Shown here piece after piece: positions 1 to 8,396 of a stretch of DNA of 64,000 bases. Origin of the DNA: Variovorax sp. PBS-H4 (GTDB taxonomy: Bacteria; Pseudomonadota; Gammaproteobacteria; Burkholderiales; Burkholderiaceae_C); the NCBI RefSeq assembly GCF_901827205.1, contig NZ_LR594675.1, forward strand, positions 6,194,001-6,258,000. The letters run 5' to 3'. The notes below the pieces were generated by a model. It was not told the origin of the DNA and ran no database searches. It saw only the letters and a program-made list of their open reading frames with translations. The stretch's first letter is position 1; every line of letters begins with the position of its first letter. The translations under genes and the position numbers were made by a program.

Positions 1-98
1 CGCTGCTCACGGCTGCCGATGTGGACCGGGAGGTGCGCGGCCGTCCCGGCGCCAGCGACCACGCGCCGGCGTGGGTCGAACTCGCGTTTGCCAGCTAG
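1..98 (+). CDS. xthA: Exodeoxyribonuclease III, C-terminal fragment
   Basis: Only the last 31 codons are in the window, read in the frame that begins at base 3 and ending at a TAG at 96-98. The translated tail contains GRPGASDHAPAWVEL. The SDHAP motif carries the conserved Asp-His pair near the C-terminus of the endonuclease/exonuclease/phosphatase fold, and exonuclease III enzymes end this way. The family member would act in base-excision repair on AP sites and 3' ends. Another member of the same fold cannot be excluded from so short a stretch. The gene converges on the oxidase operon that follows on the other strand. Confidence 0.7.
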   Translation, partial: LLTAADVDREVRGRPGASDHAPAWVELAFAS

Positions 99-157
99 GC
101 GGCCTGCGCAGGAAATCCCGCCCGCGATGGCGGCGCGCATGCTTCAGCGCAGCACGC

Positions 158-523
158 TCACTGCAGGCACGGTGACAGCACCCACGCGGCAAACCACTGT
201 GTTGCGGCCACCAGGGTGAACAGCAGGCCGACGCCCGCCGCCGCCGCGGCCAGGAACCCCTGGCGTACCGCAGGAGCCGCGGCATCGCTGTCGACCGTCG
301 CTTCCGCCTGCTGCTCGCTCCGCAGGCGACGCCACTCGTGGCCGGCCAGCAGGGTGGCGGCCACGCAGGCGAGCAGCGCCGCGACGTTCACGGCATGCAG
401 CAGCCAGCCGGTCTGCGCCGCGCACGATTGCGGCACCGCCGCGTAGGCCAGGGTCTGGCACAGCAGCACGACGCTGGGAATCAGCAGCAGCGCGGCCCAG
501 ACCTTGAATGCGCGCAGGTTCAT
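158..523 (-). CDS. Small membrane protein at the end of the oxidase operon
   Basis: Protein of 121 residues with about three hydrophobic segments: residues 8-30, roughly 42-62, and 90-115 in the C-terminal third, joined by a charged linker. I recognise no family. It is the last gene of the oxidase operon: its start lies 12 bases after the subunit III stop, preceded by a GAGGAG ribosome site about 8 bases upstream of ATG 523. Small helical proteins in this position are often accessory or assembly proteins of terminal oxidases, so that is the inferred role. No cofactor-binding motif is visible. Confidence 0.7.
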   Translation of the reverse strand: MNLRAFKVWAALLLIPSVVLLCQTLAYAAVPQSCAAQTGWLLHAVNVAALLACVAATLLAGHEWRRLRSEQQAEATVDSDAAAPAVRQGFLAAAAAGVGLLFTLVAATQWFAAWVLSPCLQ

Positions 524-535
524 GGCAAATGCTCC

Positions 536-1189
536 TCAATGCAGGCGCGGCACGCCATAGATGACGGCATAGATCGGCAGCCAGGACAACACGACGAAGT
601 ACCAGTACAGCGCGTTCTCGCTCACGTCGGAGAAGCGCTGCCCTTCCATCGGGCCGGTGTGGAGAAGCACGTCCAGCACCGCCGTGTCGTAGGTGTCGGT
701 CAGCAGGTGGACCGTGTGCAGCCCGAGCAGCACCCAGACGATGGAGCCGTAGGCATTGCTGTCCCAACGGACGTGCAGGGCGGCAAACTCGAAGCCGCGA
801 ATCACCAGGAAAGCCAGCGCGAACAGCAGGCATGCGAGCAGCCAGCGGCGCGCGCCCACCTGGTCGCAGGCTTCGGCTGCACGCTTGGCCATGTGGTTCG
901 GCCACATGCTGACGACGAGGATGAGCGTGTTGATCGAACCCCACATCAGCATCGGGGGCGGCGCCGAGATGGGCCAGTCGTCGGACTGGCTGCGCAGGTA
1001 CAGATACGCGCCGATCGCCAGTGCGAACAGGGTGCCTTCGATCGCGATCAGGCCGAAGGTGCCCCACCACATCAGGCTGCGGTGGCCGAAGGCGAAGCTC
1101 GGCAGTGCGGAGACATCGAGTTCGCGTCCCATCGATCGAGCACCTTCGGCTGCGCTGCTGTTCGCCTTCGGAGCGGCCGAGTCATTCAT
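536..1189 (-). CDS. ctaE: Cytochrome c oxidase subunit III
   Basis: Protein of 217 residues, starting at ATG 1187-1189, which overlaps the TGA of subunit I (ATGA coupling) and has GGAG about 8 bases upstream. A longer frame reaches 1282 but would run back into subunit I. About five transmembrane segments are visible. The first includes GLIAIEGTLFALAIGAYLYL with the conserved glutamate of subunit III, and a later helix has the histidine-rich LLGLHTVHLLTDTY typical of the COX3 family. The short five-helix form matches Bacillus-type oxidases, in which the first two helices are carried on subunit I; that agrees with the C-terminal extension seen there. Role: structural and stabilising subunit of the inner-membrane oxidase. 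Confidence 0.9.
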   Translation of the reverse strand: MNDSAAPKANSSAAEGARSMGRELDVSALPSFAFGHRSLMWWGTFGLIAIEGTLFALAIGAYLYLRSQSDDWPISAPPPMLMWGSINTLILVVSMWPNHMAKRAAEACDQVGARRWLLACLLFALAFLVIRGFEFAALHVRWDSNAYGSIVWVLLGLHTVHLLTDTYDTAVLDVLLHTGPMEGQRFSDVSENALYWYFVVLSWLPIYAVIYGVPRLH

Positions 1190-3150
1190 GGGCTGCGCTC
1201 CAGGCTCAGATGCACCGCCGTTTCCGAGCGGCGGGGCCAGAACCACGCGGTGAGCGCAATGGCGATCGGGATGCTGCCCCACACCACCGCCCAGGGCGTG
1301 AAGATCGAGCCGACGAAAAGCACCGTCACGGCCATGGCGCTGACCAGCGGCCAGATGGTCGGATCCGGAAAATTGACGCGCAGGTCCGGCCGCGCGTCGA
1401 GCACGGTTGTGGCCAGCAGTTCGCGGGTATCGGCCGCGAGTCCGCTCACATGGGTGAAGGCTGGTTGTCTGCCGTCGACGCCGGCGCCCGGGGCCACCCA
1501 GAGCGGCTCACGCCCATGCACCACGGGAATCGCGTGGAAGTTGCAAGGCGGCGGTGGCGACGCGGTCGCCCATTCGAGCGTACCGGCGCCCCATGGATTG
1601 TCGCCCGCGATAGCTCCGCGGCGCAGGCTGAGCAGGGCGTTCACGATGAAGAGCAGCACCGACAGCGCGATGACGCACGCGCCCACCGTCGCGACCAGGT
1701 TCAGGTCGTCCCAGCCCAGCCCCGCCTGGTACGTGTAGACGCGGCGTGGCATGCCCTTGAGCCCGAGCAGGTGCATCGGAAAGAAGGCGACGTTGAAGCC
1801 GACGAAGAAGAGCCAGAAGTTCCAGCGCCCCAGCCGCTCGCTCATGAGCCGGCCCGTGAACTTGGGATACCAGTAGTAGAAGGCGCCGAAGAGCGGGAAC
1901 ACCGCGCCGCCGATCAGCACGTAGTGCAGGTGCGCCACCACGAAGTAGGTGTCGTGCACCTGCAGGTCCAGAGGCACGGAGGCGAGCATGATGCCCGTCA
2001 TGCCGCCGAGGACCAGGATGAAGAAGAAGCCGAGTACGAACAGCAGCGGCGTCTTGAAGTCGAGCCGGCCGCTCCACAGCGTGGCGATCCAGGAGAAGAT
2101 CTGCACCGCCGACGGGATCGCGATCACCATGCTGGCCGCGGTGAAGAAGCTCTTGCCGAGCTCCGGCAGGTTGGCCGCGAACATGTGGTGCACCCAAAGG
2201 CCGAAAGCCAGGAAGGCAGTGGCCACCAGCGCCAGCACCATCGCCGTGTAGCCGTAGATCGGCCGCCGCGCAAAGGTCGGGATGATGGCCGAGAGAAAGC
2301 CCAGTCCCGGCAGGAAGATCAGGTAGACCTCGGGATGGCCGAAGAACCAGAACAGGTGCTGCCAGAGCACGACGTCGCCGCCCTCGGCCGGGTTGTAAAA
2401 GTGCGTGCCGACCAGGCGGTCCAGGATCAGCATGGTGCTGGAGAGCATCACCGAAGGCATGGCGAACAGCACCATGAAGGCGGTCACCAGCATGGCCCAG
2501 ACGAACAGCGGAATGCGGTTCAGCGTCATGCCCGGCGCGCGCAGCTTGAACACGGTGGTGATGATGACGATGGCTTCGAGCAGTGCCGACAGCTCGGTGA
2601 AGGTGATCATCTGGGCCCAGAAGTCGGCGCGCTTGCCGGGGGAATAGTCGGGCCCGGCGAGCGGCACGTACGCAAACCAGCCCACGTCCGGCCCGGCGTT
2701 GAGGAGGAACGCCGTGTAGAGCATCAGCCCGCCGAACAGGAAGATCCAGTAGGCGAAGGCGTTCAGCCGCGGAAACGCGACGCTGCGCGTGCCGACCATG
2801 AGCGGCACGAGGTAGACAGCGACGGCCTGCATCACCGGCACGGCGAACAGGAACATCATGGTCGAGCCGTGCATCGTGAACAGCTGGTTGTAGAGGTCCG
2901 GCCCGACCAGGTGCGCATCCGGGCGCGCGAGCTGCAGGCGCATGACGAACGCGAGGAGGCCGCCGGCCACGAAGAAGCCGAAGGTCGTCACCATGAAGCG
3001 GCGCGCGACCGACTTGTGGTTGACCGCGGCGAGCCAGCCCAGGAGGCCGGGCGGGTCGCGCCAGGTGTCGTCCAGCGCAGCGGCTTCGCGCGACGCAGGG
3101 CCGGCGCCGTCCTTCAGGCGCGAAGCGGGAGCTTGTGCGGGCGGGTTCAT
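1186..3150 (-). CDS. ctaD: Cytochrome c oxidase subunit I (heme-copper catalytic subunit)
   Basis: Protein of 654 residues carrying the heme-copper oxidase signatures. HGSTMMFLFAVP has a heme a ligand histidine. WFFGHPEVYLI has the CuB histidine and cross-linked tyrosine. There is an HH pair in WVHHMFAAN, and HDTYFVVAHLHYVL carries the heme a3 and heme a ligands. It reduces oxygen to water and pumps protons. It is about 120 residues longer than a plain 12-helix subunit I. The last 60 residues add two helices (WPLVSAMAVTVLFVGSIF and WGSIPIAIALTAWFW), the 14-helix layout of caa3 oxidases. It lies 6 bases after subunit II and overlaps subunit III by 4 bases, so the three are one transcript. Confidence 0.95.
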   Translation of the reverse strand: MNPPAQAPASRLKDGAGPASREAAALDDTWRDPPGLLGWLAAVNHKSVARRFMVTTFGFFVAGGLLAFVMRLQLARPDAHLVGPDLYNQLFTMHGSTMMFLFAVPVMQAVAVYLVPLMVGTRSVAFPRLNAFAYWIFLFGGLMLYTAFLLNAGPDVGWFAYVPLAGPDYSPGKRADFWAQMITFTELSALLEAIVIITTVFKLRAPGMTLNRIPLFVWAMLVTAFMVLFAMPSVMLSSTMLILDRLVGTHFYNPAEGGDVVLWQHLFWFFGHPEVYLIFLPGLGFLSAIIPTFARRPIYGYTAMVLALVATAFLAFGLWVHHMFAANLPELGKSFFTAASMVIAIPSAVQIFSWIATLWSGRLDFKTPLLFVLGFFFILVLGGMTGIMLASVPLDLQVHDTYFVVAHLHYVLIGGAVFPLFGAFYYWYPKFTGRLMSERLGRWNFWLFFVGFNVAFFPMHLLGLKGMPRRVYTYQAGLGWDDLNLVATVGACVIALSVLLFIVNALLSLRRGAIAGDNPWGAGTLEWATASPPPPCNFHAIPVVHGREPLWVAPGAGVDGRQPAFTHVSGLAADTRELLATTVLDARPDLRVNFPDPTIWPLVSAMAVTVLFVGSIFTPWAVVWGSIPIAIALTAWFWPRRSETAVHLSLERSP

Positions 3151-3156
3151 GGTGTG

Positions 3157-4122
3157 TCAGCGCAGGGTCTGCAGGTAGCTCACCAGCGCGTCCATGTCTT
3201 CGCGGGACAACGCCGTGGCGGGCATGTTGGTGCCGGGCTTGATCTGCTGCGGATCGGAAATCCATCGCTTCAGGTCTTGCGGCGTGTTGGCGAGCGCACC
3301 CGCAGCCAGCGTGCCGCGGCCGGCGACGTGAGTGAGGTTCGGCCCGCGCGTCGCCTGCGCGCTGGTGCCGTCGATGGCATGGCACATCGCGCAGCTCGAA
3401 TTCATGAACAGGCTGCGGCCGCGCAGCGCTTCGCCGGCAGGCGGATCGCCGGCCGTCCGGCGCTGCGCGTCGGCCCATGCCGCGTAGCGCTCCGGCGGAT
3501 CGGCCACCACGAAGAAGGCCATCAGCGCATGCTGGAAGCCGCAGAACTCCGCGCATTGGCCGCGATAGACGCCGTCGCGGTCGGCACGGAACTGCAGGGT
3601 GCTGGTGCGGCCCGGGATCAGGTCCTTCTTGCCCGAGAGGCTCGGCACCCAGAAGCTGTGGATCACGTCGTCGGCCTTGAGCGTGACGATCACCGGCCGG
3701 CCGGTGGGCACGTGGATCTCGTTGGCCGTGATGAAGCTGTCGGCGACCTGCGGCTCGACGTAGCGCACTTCCCACCACCATTGATGGGCCGTGACTTCGA
3801 GCCGCAACGCGTCTTCGGTGGACAGCCGCGCCAGCGCGCGGTCGGTAAAGAAGCTGGCGCCGACAAGACCCAGCAGCAGCAGCGTCGACACCGTGACGGC
3901 AGCGACCACCGTGCGCCGCTTGCCGGCTTCGGGCCTTTCCAGCGACGACACGTCCGGCGGGCTCTGGGGGCTGGAGCGCGGCGCACGCCAGAGGGCGAAC
4001 ACCAGCGCGGCGAGGATGGCGGCGAACACCAGCGTGCAGACCACCAGCGTCAGCTCCCACAGCGTGCGCACGTGCGCGGCCTGGGGACCGAAGGGGGCAA
4101 GCACGTCGTGCACGGCGTTCAT
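3157..4122 (-). CDS. ctaC: Cytochrome c oxidase subunit II with fused cytochrome c domain (caa3 type)
   Basis: Protein of 321 residues from ATG 4120-4122; the reading frame is open further upstream, but this ATG overlaps the stop of the preceding cytochrome gene (ATGA) and begins the family-like N-terminus. It has two N-terminal membrane helices, then a cupredoxin domain with the CuA site GQCAEFCGFQHALM. A C-terminal monoheme cytochrome c follows, with CAMCH for heme attachment and a later GTNMPA with the axial methionine. A fused cytochrome defines caa3-type oxidases, which take electrons directly from a periplasmic or lipoprotein cytochrome. This fits the separate cytochrome encoded just upstream. 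Confidence 0.95.
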   Translation of the reverse strand: MNAVHDVLAPFGPQAAHVRTLWELTLVVCTLVFAAILAALVFALWRAPRSSPQSPPDVSSLERPEAGKRRTVVAAVTVSTLLLLGLVGASFFTDRALARLSTEDALRLEVTAHQWWWEVRYVEPQVADSFITANEIHVPTGRPVIVTLKADDVIHSFWVPSLSGKKDLIPGRTSTLQFRADRDGVYRGQCAEFCGFQHALMAFFVVADPPERYAAWADAQRRTAGDPPAGEALRGRSLFMNSSCAMCHAIDGTSAQATRGPNLTHVAGRGTLAAGALANTPQDLKRWISDPQQIKPGTNMPATALSREDMDALVSYLQTLR

Positions 4123-4685
4123 CACTTCGCTCCCGGCTTCGGTTGCTCGCGGTCGCGGCCCGCCTCGGGTTCGTTGGCCTGCAGGCTGTCGGCGCGGCCG
4201 GGCTCCACGTCCTTCTTCAGCTGGCCGCTCATCGAGCGCACGTAGGCGGTTAGCTGCCAGATCTGGTCTTCGCTCAGGTGCCCGCCGAAGGAGGGCATGC
4301 CGTTCGGCCGGCCCTGGACGATGGTGCTGAAGATCTGCGCCGGCTCGCTGCCGTAGCGCCACTGGTCGTCGGTGAGCGCGGGGCCGATGCCCCCGCCGCC
4401 CTGCGCATGGCAGCCGTTGCAGTTGTACCAGCGATACAGGCGCTTGCCCTGGGCGACGGCGAAGGCATTCTCCACGTAGCCCTCGCCGTTGCCGGCTGGC
4501 AGGCGCACTGCGTCGCCGCGCTCCTGGGCAGGCTGCAGGGGGCTGGTCCGCGGCGCCTCGGCACGCGGGCTCGCCTGGTTGTCGGGCGGCGTTTCGAGCC
4601 GGCGCATCTCGCGTTCGCAGCCGCCGAGGGCGAGCGCCGCCAGAAGCGCCACCATCGCGGGACCGGCGATCGGCCGCACGTTCAT
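4122..4685 (-). CDS. Lipoprotein cytochrome c
   Basis: Protein of 187 residues. The N-terminus is a lipoprotein signal (hydrophobic run then LALGGCER), so the protein is probably anchored in the membrane facing the periplasm. A single class I cytochrome c domain follows: heme attachment motif CNGCH near residue 90 and methionine ligand candidates in GRPNGMPSFGG. It overlaps the upstream binding-protein gene and the downstream subunit II gene by 4 bases each, making translational coupling likely. From position and type I infer that it carries electrons from the PQQ dehydrogenase encoded upstream to the caa3 oxidase encoded downstream. It is not the usual soluble cytochrome cL (MxaG/XoxG), which has no lipobox. 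Confidence 0.85.
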   Translation of the reverse strand: MNVRPIAGPAMVALLAALALGGCEREMRRLETPPDNQASPRAEAPRTSPLQPAQERGDAVRLPAGNGEGYVENAFAVAQGKRLYRWYNCNGCHAQGGGGIGPALTDDQWRYGSEPAQIFSTIVQGRPNGMPSFGGHLSEDQIWQLTAYVRSMSGQLKKDVEPGRADSLQANEPEAGRDREQPKPGAK

Positions 4686-5545
4686 GGCCGCTCCAGGCCC
4701 GGGAAGGGCAGGCGCGGCACCGCATAGGCATCCAGGATGCGGTCGATGTCCGCAGCACGCCGCAGAAGGAAGTCATCGAGCCGCGCCTTCATCGCACGGT
4801 CGCCTTTTCGCACGCCCATCGCGATCGAGAACGCGAAGGGCAGGTCCACATCGGACGGGGGCTCCGCCGGCGTGAGTTCCAGCGCCGGCACGGCGCGGGC
4901 CGCGAAGTAGCCCGCCTGTGGGCCCCAGACCAGCGCAGCATCGAGCTCGCCTCGCGCCACCGCGTCCACCATGCGCCAGGCCGGCGGCCCGTCGCCATAA
5001 AGCGTGAAGCCGACCACGTTGCGCACCGCGCCGTGGCGCGCGAGCGCATAGCCGGGCGGCGTCGCAGCCAGGTCGTTGCCGACCAGCTGCACGCCGACGC
5101 GCAATGCCGGCAGGCGATCGTCGTCGAAGGAGCGCAGCGCACGGGCACTGCGCGCCGGGCTCGCGCGCTGCACGAACACGTAGCTCGACCGGTAGTAGGG
5201 CCGCGTGGTCAGCACGCGCTCGTCGTCGACCGGCACGCCGATGATCACGTCGCACGCACGGGCGCCCAGCGTCTTGCGCACGAAGCCCCGGCGGTCCGGC
5301 AGCCATTCGTACTGCAGCGGCCATTGCAGGTCGTCGGCCAGCAAGCGGGCGATGCGGTTCTCGAAACCGCTCTGGTCCTCGCGGGAGTAAGGCAGGTTGT
5401 CCGGCTCGGCACAGACGCGCAACGCGGCCTGGGCCGCCTCCTGCGCATTTGCGGGCGAGCCGCCGCTGAAGCCCACCAGCAGGGCCAGCACCACGGCGCC
5501 GGCGCGCGCGAAGCCTGCGACGTCAATCCGGCAGCTTGAAGACAT
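4682..5545 (-). CDS. Quinoprotein dehydrogenase-associated periplasmic binding protein (MxaJ/XoxJ-like)
   Basis: Protein of 287 residues with a Sec signal ending near PANAQE. The body has the layout of a family 3 solute-binding protein: ALRVCAEPDNLPYSREDQSGFENRIARLLADDL, then GARACDVIIGVPVDDERVLTTRPYYRSSYVFV. This matches the subfamily always found beside PQQ alcohol dehydrogenases (MxaJ, XoxJ). Such proteins are thought to help activate or mature the dehydrogenase rather than import a solute, and no transporter genes are present. The start lies 23 bases inside the 3' end of the dehydrogenase gene. This linkage is what ties the dehydrogenase to the oxidase operon. Confidence 0.9.
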   Translation of the reverse strand: MSSSCRIDVAGFARAGAVVLALLVGFSGGSPANAQEAAQAALRVCAEPDNLPYSREDQSGFENRIARLLADDLQWPLQYEWLPDRRGFVRKTLGARACDVIIGVPVDDERVLTTRPYYRSSYVFVQRASPARSARALRSFDDDRLPALRVGVQLVGNDLAATPPGYALARHGAVRNVVGFTLYGDGPPAWRMVDAVARGELDAALVWGPQAGYFAARAVPALELTPAEPPSDVDLPFAFSIAMGVRKGDRAMKARLDDFLLRRAADIDRILDAYAVPRLPFPGLERP

Positions 5546-7316
5546 ACAGCTTCCCGCCCTTGCGCGTGGCAGCGGCCAGATCCTTCATAGCGTTGGCGAA
5601 CCCCAGCGCCGCCGTGCCGTCGCGTGCATCGAGGCCGCCCGAGACCACCGCCCCGGCCCAGCCGCCGACGCCCGACAACACGGCCACGTACTGCTTGCCG
5701 TCGGGACCGCGGTAGGAAACCGGCTGGCCGATGATTCCCGAGTCGGTCTTGTACTGCCACAGCACCGCGCCGCTCTTCGCATCAACGGCCTTGAACCAGC
5801 CTTCCATCGTGCCGAAGAAGACCAGGTCGCCGGCGGTCGCCAACGCGCCGCTCCAGACCGGGAATGGCTCCTGCTTCTGCCAGACCACTTTGCCGGCGAT
5901 CGGGTCCCAGGCCGTGAACATGCCGCGATGGCCGCCAGGTCCCGGGTACATCTTCACGTCGGCCCCGACGTAGGGCGTTCCCGCGATGTAGCTGACCTGG
6001 GAGGTCTGGCTGTCCTGGCAGAGATTCTGGTGCGGGATGTAGAGCAGCCGCGTGCGCGGCGAGTACGCAGAGGGCTGCCAGTCCTTGCCGCCCGGCGAGG
6101 TCGGGCAGATCTCGCGCACCGTCTTGCCGACCTTCGGCTCCTTGGAGGGCTCGTAGAGCAGTCGGCCCGTCTTCAGGTCCACACCGGACGAAGTCGTGAC
6201 CTTGACGAAGGCATTGGCCGAGAGCACCTCGCCGCTCGTGCGGTCGATCACGTAGACGTGGCCGTTCCGGTCAGGGTGGACCAGCACCTTGCGCGGCTTG
6301 CCGCCGATCTCCGCGTCGATCAGGATGTTCTCGTTGACGCCGTCGTAGTCGTGCAGGTCGTGGGGGCTGAACTGGTAGAACCACACCGCCTCACCGGTGT
6401 CGAGGCGCCGCGCGAAGACTCCGCTGGTCCAGCGGTTGTCGCCGGGGCGCTGCTCCGGATTCCATGGGCCCGGATTGCCGGTGCCGTAGTAGACGAGGTC
6501 GAGCTCAGGGTCGTACGAAATCCAGCCCCACGCATTGCCGCCGCCGATCTTCCAGGCCTCGGGCGGCCAGGAGCTCACGCCGAGGTCCTTGCCGCGGTCC
6601 TGCGGATAGAAGGGCTTGAACTGCGCACCGATCAGCACGTCGCGATCGGGCCCGGTGCTCCACGCGCGCCAGGCCGTCTTGCCGGTCGCCGCATCGAGCG
6701 CGGTGAGCCAGCCCCGCACGCCGAACTCGCCCCCGCTGTTGCCGACCAGCACCTTGTTCTTCACCACCAGCGGCGCCATCGTCATCGTCTCGCCGAGCCG
6801 GATGTCGCCCAGCTTTGCGCGCCACAGCTCGGCGCCGCTCGCCGCATCGACGGCGATGGTCTGGTTGTCGAGCGTGTTGAAGAACACCCGGCCGTCGGCG
6901 TATGCGGCGCCACGGTTGACCACGTCGCAGCACGCGACACCCTGCGCGCCTGCCTCGGGCTTGGGCTCGAACTTCCACTTGAGCGGCGCACCGGGCTTGG
7001 TGAGGTCGAGCGCGAAGAGGACGTTGGGATAGGGCCCCACGATGTACATCGTGCCGCCGACCACCAGTGGCGCCGCTTCGTGGCCGCGCATGGCGCCCGT
7101 CTCGAACGTGAAGGCCGGCTGCAGCCTGGCGACGTTGGCCCCCGTGATCTGGTCCAGCGAACTGAAGCGCATGCTGGCAAGGTCGCCGGCAGGCAGGGTC
7201 CACTGGCCGTCCTGCGAAAGCGCGAGCGCGCCCGGCAGCAGGCTGCTCAGCAGGAGCAGCAGCAGGCGGGTCCAACGGGCGCTTCGCTTCTTTGCGTGTT
7301 GTTCGTCGCTTCGCAT
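5523..7316 (-). CDS. xoxF: PQQ-dependent alcohol dehydrogenase, lanthanide (XoxF) type
   Basis: Protein of 597 residues from ATG 7314-7316. An upstream in-frame start at 7418 would put about 34 polar residues ahead of the signal peptide, so I prefer the internal ATG. A basic region and leucine-rich stretch (LLLLLLSSLLPGALA) form the signal, and the rest is an eight-bladed propeller with W-motif repeats. ACCDVVNRG holds the adjacent cysteines of the PQQ disulfide ring. SPHDLHDYDGVNEN holds the catalytic Asp, followed two residues later by a second Asp, the residue that marks lanthanide-dependent enzymes (calcium MxaF has Ala there). It should oxidise methanol, ethanol or other primary alcohols in the periplasm. 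Substrate cannot be told from sequence; a PedH-like alcohol range is possible. Confidence 0.88.
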   Translation of the reverse strand: MRSDEQHAKKRSARWTRLLLLLLSSLLPGALALSQDGQWTLPAGDLASMRFSSLDQITGANVARLQPAFTFETGAMRGHEAAPLVVGGTMYIVGPYPNVLFALDLTKPGAPLKWKFEPKPEAGAQGVACCDVVNRGAAYADGRVFFNTLDNQTIAVDAASGAELWRAKLGDIRLGETMTMAPLVVKNKVLVGNSGGEFGVRGWLTALDAATGKTAWRAWSTGPDRDVLIGAQFKPFYPQDRGKDLGVSSWPPEAWKIGGGNAWGWISYDPELDLVYYGTGNPGPWNPEQRPGDNRWTSGVFARRLDTGEAVWFYQFSPHDLHDYDGVNENILIDAEIGGKPRKVLVHPDRNGHVYVIDRTSGEVLSANAFVKVTTSSGVDLKTGRLLYEPSKEPKVGKTVREICPTSPGGKDWQPSAYSPRTRLLYIPHQNLCQDSQTSQVSYIAGTPYVGADVKMYPGPGGHRGMFTAWDPIAGKVVWQKQEPFPVWSGALATAGDLVFFGTMEGWFKAVDAKSGAVLWQYKTDSGIIGQPVSYRGPDGKQYVAVLSGVGGWAGAVVSGGLDARDGTAALGFANAMKDLAAATRKGGKLYVFKLPD

Positions 7317-7636
7317 CAACCGTGACTCCGAAAACCGGGGAGCATCAACAAGGTAGCAAGCCGAGACGCCGCGCCTGTAGGCGGCTTGGCGATTTGCGTA
7401 TCCGGCTGATACCTTCATCTTTCATCCTCATCCCGGCAACCGGCGTGCCTGCATTGTCAGGAGGCAGGAACATCCAAGCGGCACGCTGACAGCTTGTTTG
7501 GAGAAAATGAAACCTCGCGCAGGCTTGCGCGCGACCCTTCTCACATCTGCATGTCAGCCACGACGACGTCTTCTCCTCCACCGGCATTCGCGCGGCGCGC
7601 CGCGCGCCCGTCGCGGGGCCACTTCCGCGCCGCCGC
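7317..7636. other. Intergenic region between xoxF and phnN
   Basis: About 320 bases separate the divergent xoxF and phnN. No protein-like frame is convincing. It must hold both promoters, but I cannot pick out -35/-10 elements with confidence. The only clear structure is an 18-base perfect palindrome of C and G at 7589-7606, reported separately. Confidence 0.5.
7589..7606. repeat. 18-base GC palindrome upstream of phnN
   Basis: The sequence CGCGCGGCGCGCCGCGCG is a perfect palindrome with no spacer, ending 30 bases before the phnN start codon. In RNA it could fold only with a loop opened at its centre. It may be a DNA-binding site, a hairpin in the phnN leader, or chance in GC-rich DNA. Confidence 0.4.
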
Positions 7637-8185
7637 ATGAAAGGCCAGCTCGTCTACGTCATGGGCCCGTCTGGCGCCGGCAAGGACAGCCTGATCGCCT
7701 GGCTCAAGGACCATCTGCCGCCGCACCTGCCCCTGCACCTGGCGCGCCGCACCATCACGCGGCCGGTCCGCGACGGCGACGAGCAGCACCACAGCGTGAG
7801 CGAGCAGGCCTTCGGGTTGCTGCACCAGGCGCAGGCCTTTGCGCTGGACTGGCAGGCCAACGGGCTGCGCTACGGCGTACTGCACGACGAGCTCGCGCCG
7901 CTGCATCGCGGCGACTGGGTGCTCGTCAACGGATCGCGCGCCTACCTGCCGCAGGCTGCCGCGAGGTTTCCGCAACTGACGGCGGTGCACGTCACGGCCA
8001 GCCTCGACGTGCTGCGGCAGCGCCTGCTGGCACGGGGGCGCGAGGCGCCCGAGAGAGTCGAGGCCCGCGTGCAGCGCGCGCTGGCGTTCCTGCCGCCGCC
8101 CTACGCCATCGAGGTTCGCAACGATGGCCCCATCGCCGAGGCCGGCGCGCAGTTGCTGCAGGCCCTGGAGCGGCTGCGTCGCTAG
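7637..8185 (+). CDS. phnN: Ribose 1,5-bisphosphate phosphokinase PhnN
   Basis: Protein of 182 residues of the guanylate-kinase-like fold. It opens with VYVMGPSGAGKDSLIAWL, a P-loop with the Asp that replaces the usual Ser/Thr in PhnN, followed by RRTITRPVRDGDEQHHSVSEQAF, the substrate-side motif of the family. PhnN phosphorylates ribose 1,5-bisphosphate to PRPP in the C-P lyase pathway. No C-P lyase core gene (phnG-L) is nearby, although phnM lies about 29 kb away in this window. The gene stands alone here, with no obvious Shine-Dalgarno sequence. PhnN enzymes can also work outside phosphonate use as a route to PRPP. Confidence 0.9.
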   Translation: MKGQLVYVMGPSGAGKDSLIAWLKDHLPPHLPLHLARRTITRPVRDGDEQHHSVSEQAFGLLHQAQAFALDWQANGLRYGVLHDELAPLHRGDWVLVNGSRAYLPQAAARFPQLTAVHVTASLDVLRQRLLARGREAPERVEARVQRALAFLPPPYAIEVRNDGPIAEAGAQLLQALERLRR

Positions 8186-8396
8186 AGGCACGGCGCTTTG
8201 CCGGGGAGCCGATGCTCAGCAGCGCAGCGCGCTCTGACGCCGCGCTCCAGGTAGGCCATTGGTGATATGGAGAGCGCCGTGTTTTGGGCGTACAACCTCC
8301 CGCGCCCAAGGGGCCTGAGCGTCTACCGGTGGGTATGTTCAGTTTTTCGGTGATCGGCTTTGGCCCTGGTATCACCGCCCGTGGCGGGGCAAAGGA

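Noticed and set aside
1508..4060. An 850-codon minus-strand frame overlapping ctaD and ctaC
   Set aside because: Frame-shifted copy of real oxidase genes; Arg/Ala-rich and without motifs.
1021..4245. A 1074-codon open frame on the plus strand across the oxidase genes
   Set aside because: It is antisense to ctaE, ctaD and ctaC, very rich in Arg, His, Glu and Gln, and has no family motif; it is a shadow of GC-biased coding DNA.
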